Shown here one piece after another: positions 21,218 to 22,570 of a stretch of 22,570 bases of DNA. Position 1 is the first letter of the stretch. Every line of letters begins with the position of its first letter. This stretch comes from Polysphondylium violaceum (lineage: Eukaryota; Evosea; Eumycetozoa; Dictyosteliales; Dictyosteliaceae): positions 1 through 22,570 of the forward strand of contig AJWJ01000396.1 in assembly GCA_000277445.1 (NCBI GenBank), given 5' to 3'. A model generated the notes under the pieces. The model was not told the origin of the DNA and did not search any database. It saw nothing but the letters and a program-made list of their open reading frames with translations. Made by a program: the position numbers and the translations under genes.

Positions 21218-22440
21218 TTAATTTGATGTAATTTGAGAAGAAATAGTTGTTGTTGAGTCGCCTGTTGTCTCTTCACTTGTACAAGGTTTTGAAACAACTT
21301 TAACATTGAGATCAATTAAACGATTACTTTCTGCTGCAATCTGTTCAATGTTTACTCTACCTTTTTTATTTACAAATCTGGCTACTGCTTCCATTTCCTC
21401 TTTTGTTACATAAATAAATTTACCTCTATCATCAATAACACCTGAAATTAATCCTTCTTTATCTAAAGTTTTAATACGTTCAATGACATCCTAAGAGAAA
21501 AAGAAAGAATTAGGATAATGTATCTTTCAATAGGTACCTAAAATCATTATTTACCATTGTCTTTAAATTAAATTCCATAGCGATATCTTCTAATAAACAA
21601 ATTTTGTTTTCTTTTAAATATTTAATAAATTCTTGTAAAAGAGATCTTTCATCATCTTCAGTTTGTTTTTGTTCACCTGAATCCTCCAATTGAATATCAC
21701 CTCTAAGAAGAGCATATTCTTCGTCCTCTTTCTTTTCTTTTTCAAGTCTAATTCTTTCTTCCTCTTCTTTCTATTATAGTTGTAGATGTTTTTTTAATAA
21801 ATATACGAAATTCGTAAAATAGAAAAAAAAAAAAAAAGACAAAAAAAATTAACTTACTCTTAATCTTTCCTTTTCCTTTTCTTCCTCTCTTCTTTCTTTA
21901 TCCAACTCCTCTTGTTCCTCTTGTCTCTTTTTCTTTTCATCTCTTAAATGTTGTTCATACTAGTTGAATAAGCTATTAGTATTTAAATATTTTTATAATT
22001 AACGATGATGATGATGTTCATCATGAACATACTTCTCTATGTCTTCTCTTTTCTTCTTTTAATTTAAGTTTTTCTAATTTCTTTGTACCTATTTTTTTAC
22101 CAGATGCAGTGTGTGTTGGGAGAGCAATGCCTTGAGCATCATCATCATTAAAATCATTATCTCCATCACTATCATCAAGATCTGATCCTGATGAAGTATC
22201 ATCATTATCATTGTTGTTTTGTGCTGGTGTTGGAGCTCTTCTGTTTCTAACATTCATACGAGCTAAACCACGACCACCAGCAGCTCTATTATTGTTGTTA
22301 TTATTGTTTTCTAATTGTACATCATTATCAACTTGTTGGTTGTTGTCATTATTAGCCTTTTTAGGACCTATTACTAAATAAAACAATCCACCCAAAACAA
22401 GTAAACAAACTCCCAATACTATAATAAAAATTTGATCCAT
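21218..22440 (-). CDS. ddrgk1: DDRGK domain-containing protein 1 (UFBP1), UFM1 ligase adaptor, 4 exons, 332 aa
   Basis: DDRGK1 sits in the ER membrane and partners UFL1 in attaching UFM1 to targets such as ribosomes at the ER, with roles in ER-phagy and ER stress. Exons are 22440-22033, 21959-21858, 21770-21555 and 21490-21218; introns are 73, 87 and 64 bp, all in phase 0. Residues 1-26 form a signal anchor ([20 protein letters not shown]). Next is an Asn/Asp-rich acidic stretch, then the Lys/Glu-rich helix [16 protein letters not shown] that runs on through exons 2 and 3 (about 118-200). The end has the winged-helix part with [42 protein letters not shown] (DDRGK at about 262-266) and [20 protein letters not shown]. 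This is the full layout of the family (human 314 aa). A short Ser/Thr tail ends it. Confidence 0.95.
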
Positions 22441-22570
22441 TATTTACAATTATATATATACAGCAAAATTTCTATCTCTAGCGAGACGCAAAAGAAAATG
22501 AACAAAATTTTTTTTTTTTTCACCACGGTGCTCGCGAGTGACAAAAAAAAAAAAATAAACTAGAAAAAAA
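22441..22570 (-). promoter_or_regulatory. Promoter of ddrgk1 with palindrome CTCGCGAG
   Basis: The 130 bp up to the window end are the 5' flank of ddrgk1. Amid T and A runs lies a short GC-rich island with the perfect 8-base palindrome CTCGCGAG (22531-22538), plus a looser TCTCTAGCGAGA (22475-22486). TCGCGA-type sites are known as core-promoter motifs in animals; the meaning here is inferred. Confidence 0.4.

Overview
The window is nuclear DNA of a social amoeba (dictyostelid), most likely a Dictyostelium of the D. discoideum/D. purpureum group. It is very AT-rich, with long A and T runs between genes. Introns are short (58 to 96 bp) and AT-rich with GTAAGT/GTATGT donors. Several proteins carry Asn, Asp and Ser runs. 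Two products are close to known dictyostelid types: a ComC-like EGF/IPT surface protein and a p80-like copper transporter. I joined exons by hand; every multi-exon model below keeps one open frame with canonical GT..AG introns.

Layout. 1-240 is the end of an unusually GC-rich open segment on the minus strand, cut by the window edge and not assigned. 446-4671 (-) is a 1366-residue type I membrane protein. 4993-6084 (-) is a Rossmann-fold methyltransferase, divergent from 6286-7611 (+), GDP-L-fucose synthase. 8475-9551 (+) is an intronless CTR-family copper transporter. A long foldback structure lies at 9787-9934. 10138-11529 (+) is proteasome lid subunit Rpn7, convergent with 11929-14883 (-), an eIF2-alpha-kinase-family protein kinase with two large inserts. 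A 1.7 kb intergenic region with CA/GT-rich promoter-like motifs leads to 16576-17385 (+), a four-span membrane protein with a PPAY motif. 17736-18578 (-) is an LRMDA-like leucine-rich-repeat protein, divergent from 19003-19968 (+), a probable mitochondrial PPR protein. That gene is tightly convergent with 20028-20903 (-), a second SAM-dependent methyltransferase. 21218-22440 (-) is DDRGK1/UFBP1 of the UFM1 pathway; the window ends in its promoter.

The genes do not form a pathway. They are mostly ordinary housekeeping and surface genes, packed with 60 bp to 1.7 kb spacing. I found no tRNA, rRNA, CRISPR or complete mobile element, and no convincing new multi-gene system. The points most worth a second look are the foldback at 9787-9934, the histidine-rich insert in the kinase activation segment, the GC-rich segment at the left edge, and the promoter-like cluster at 15344-15744.
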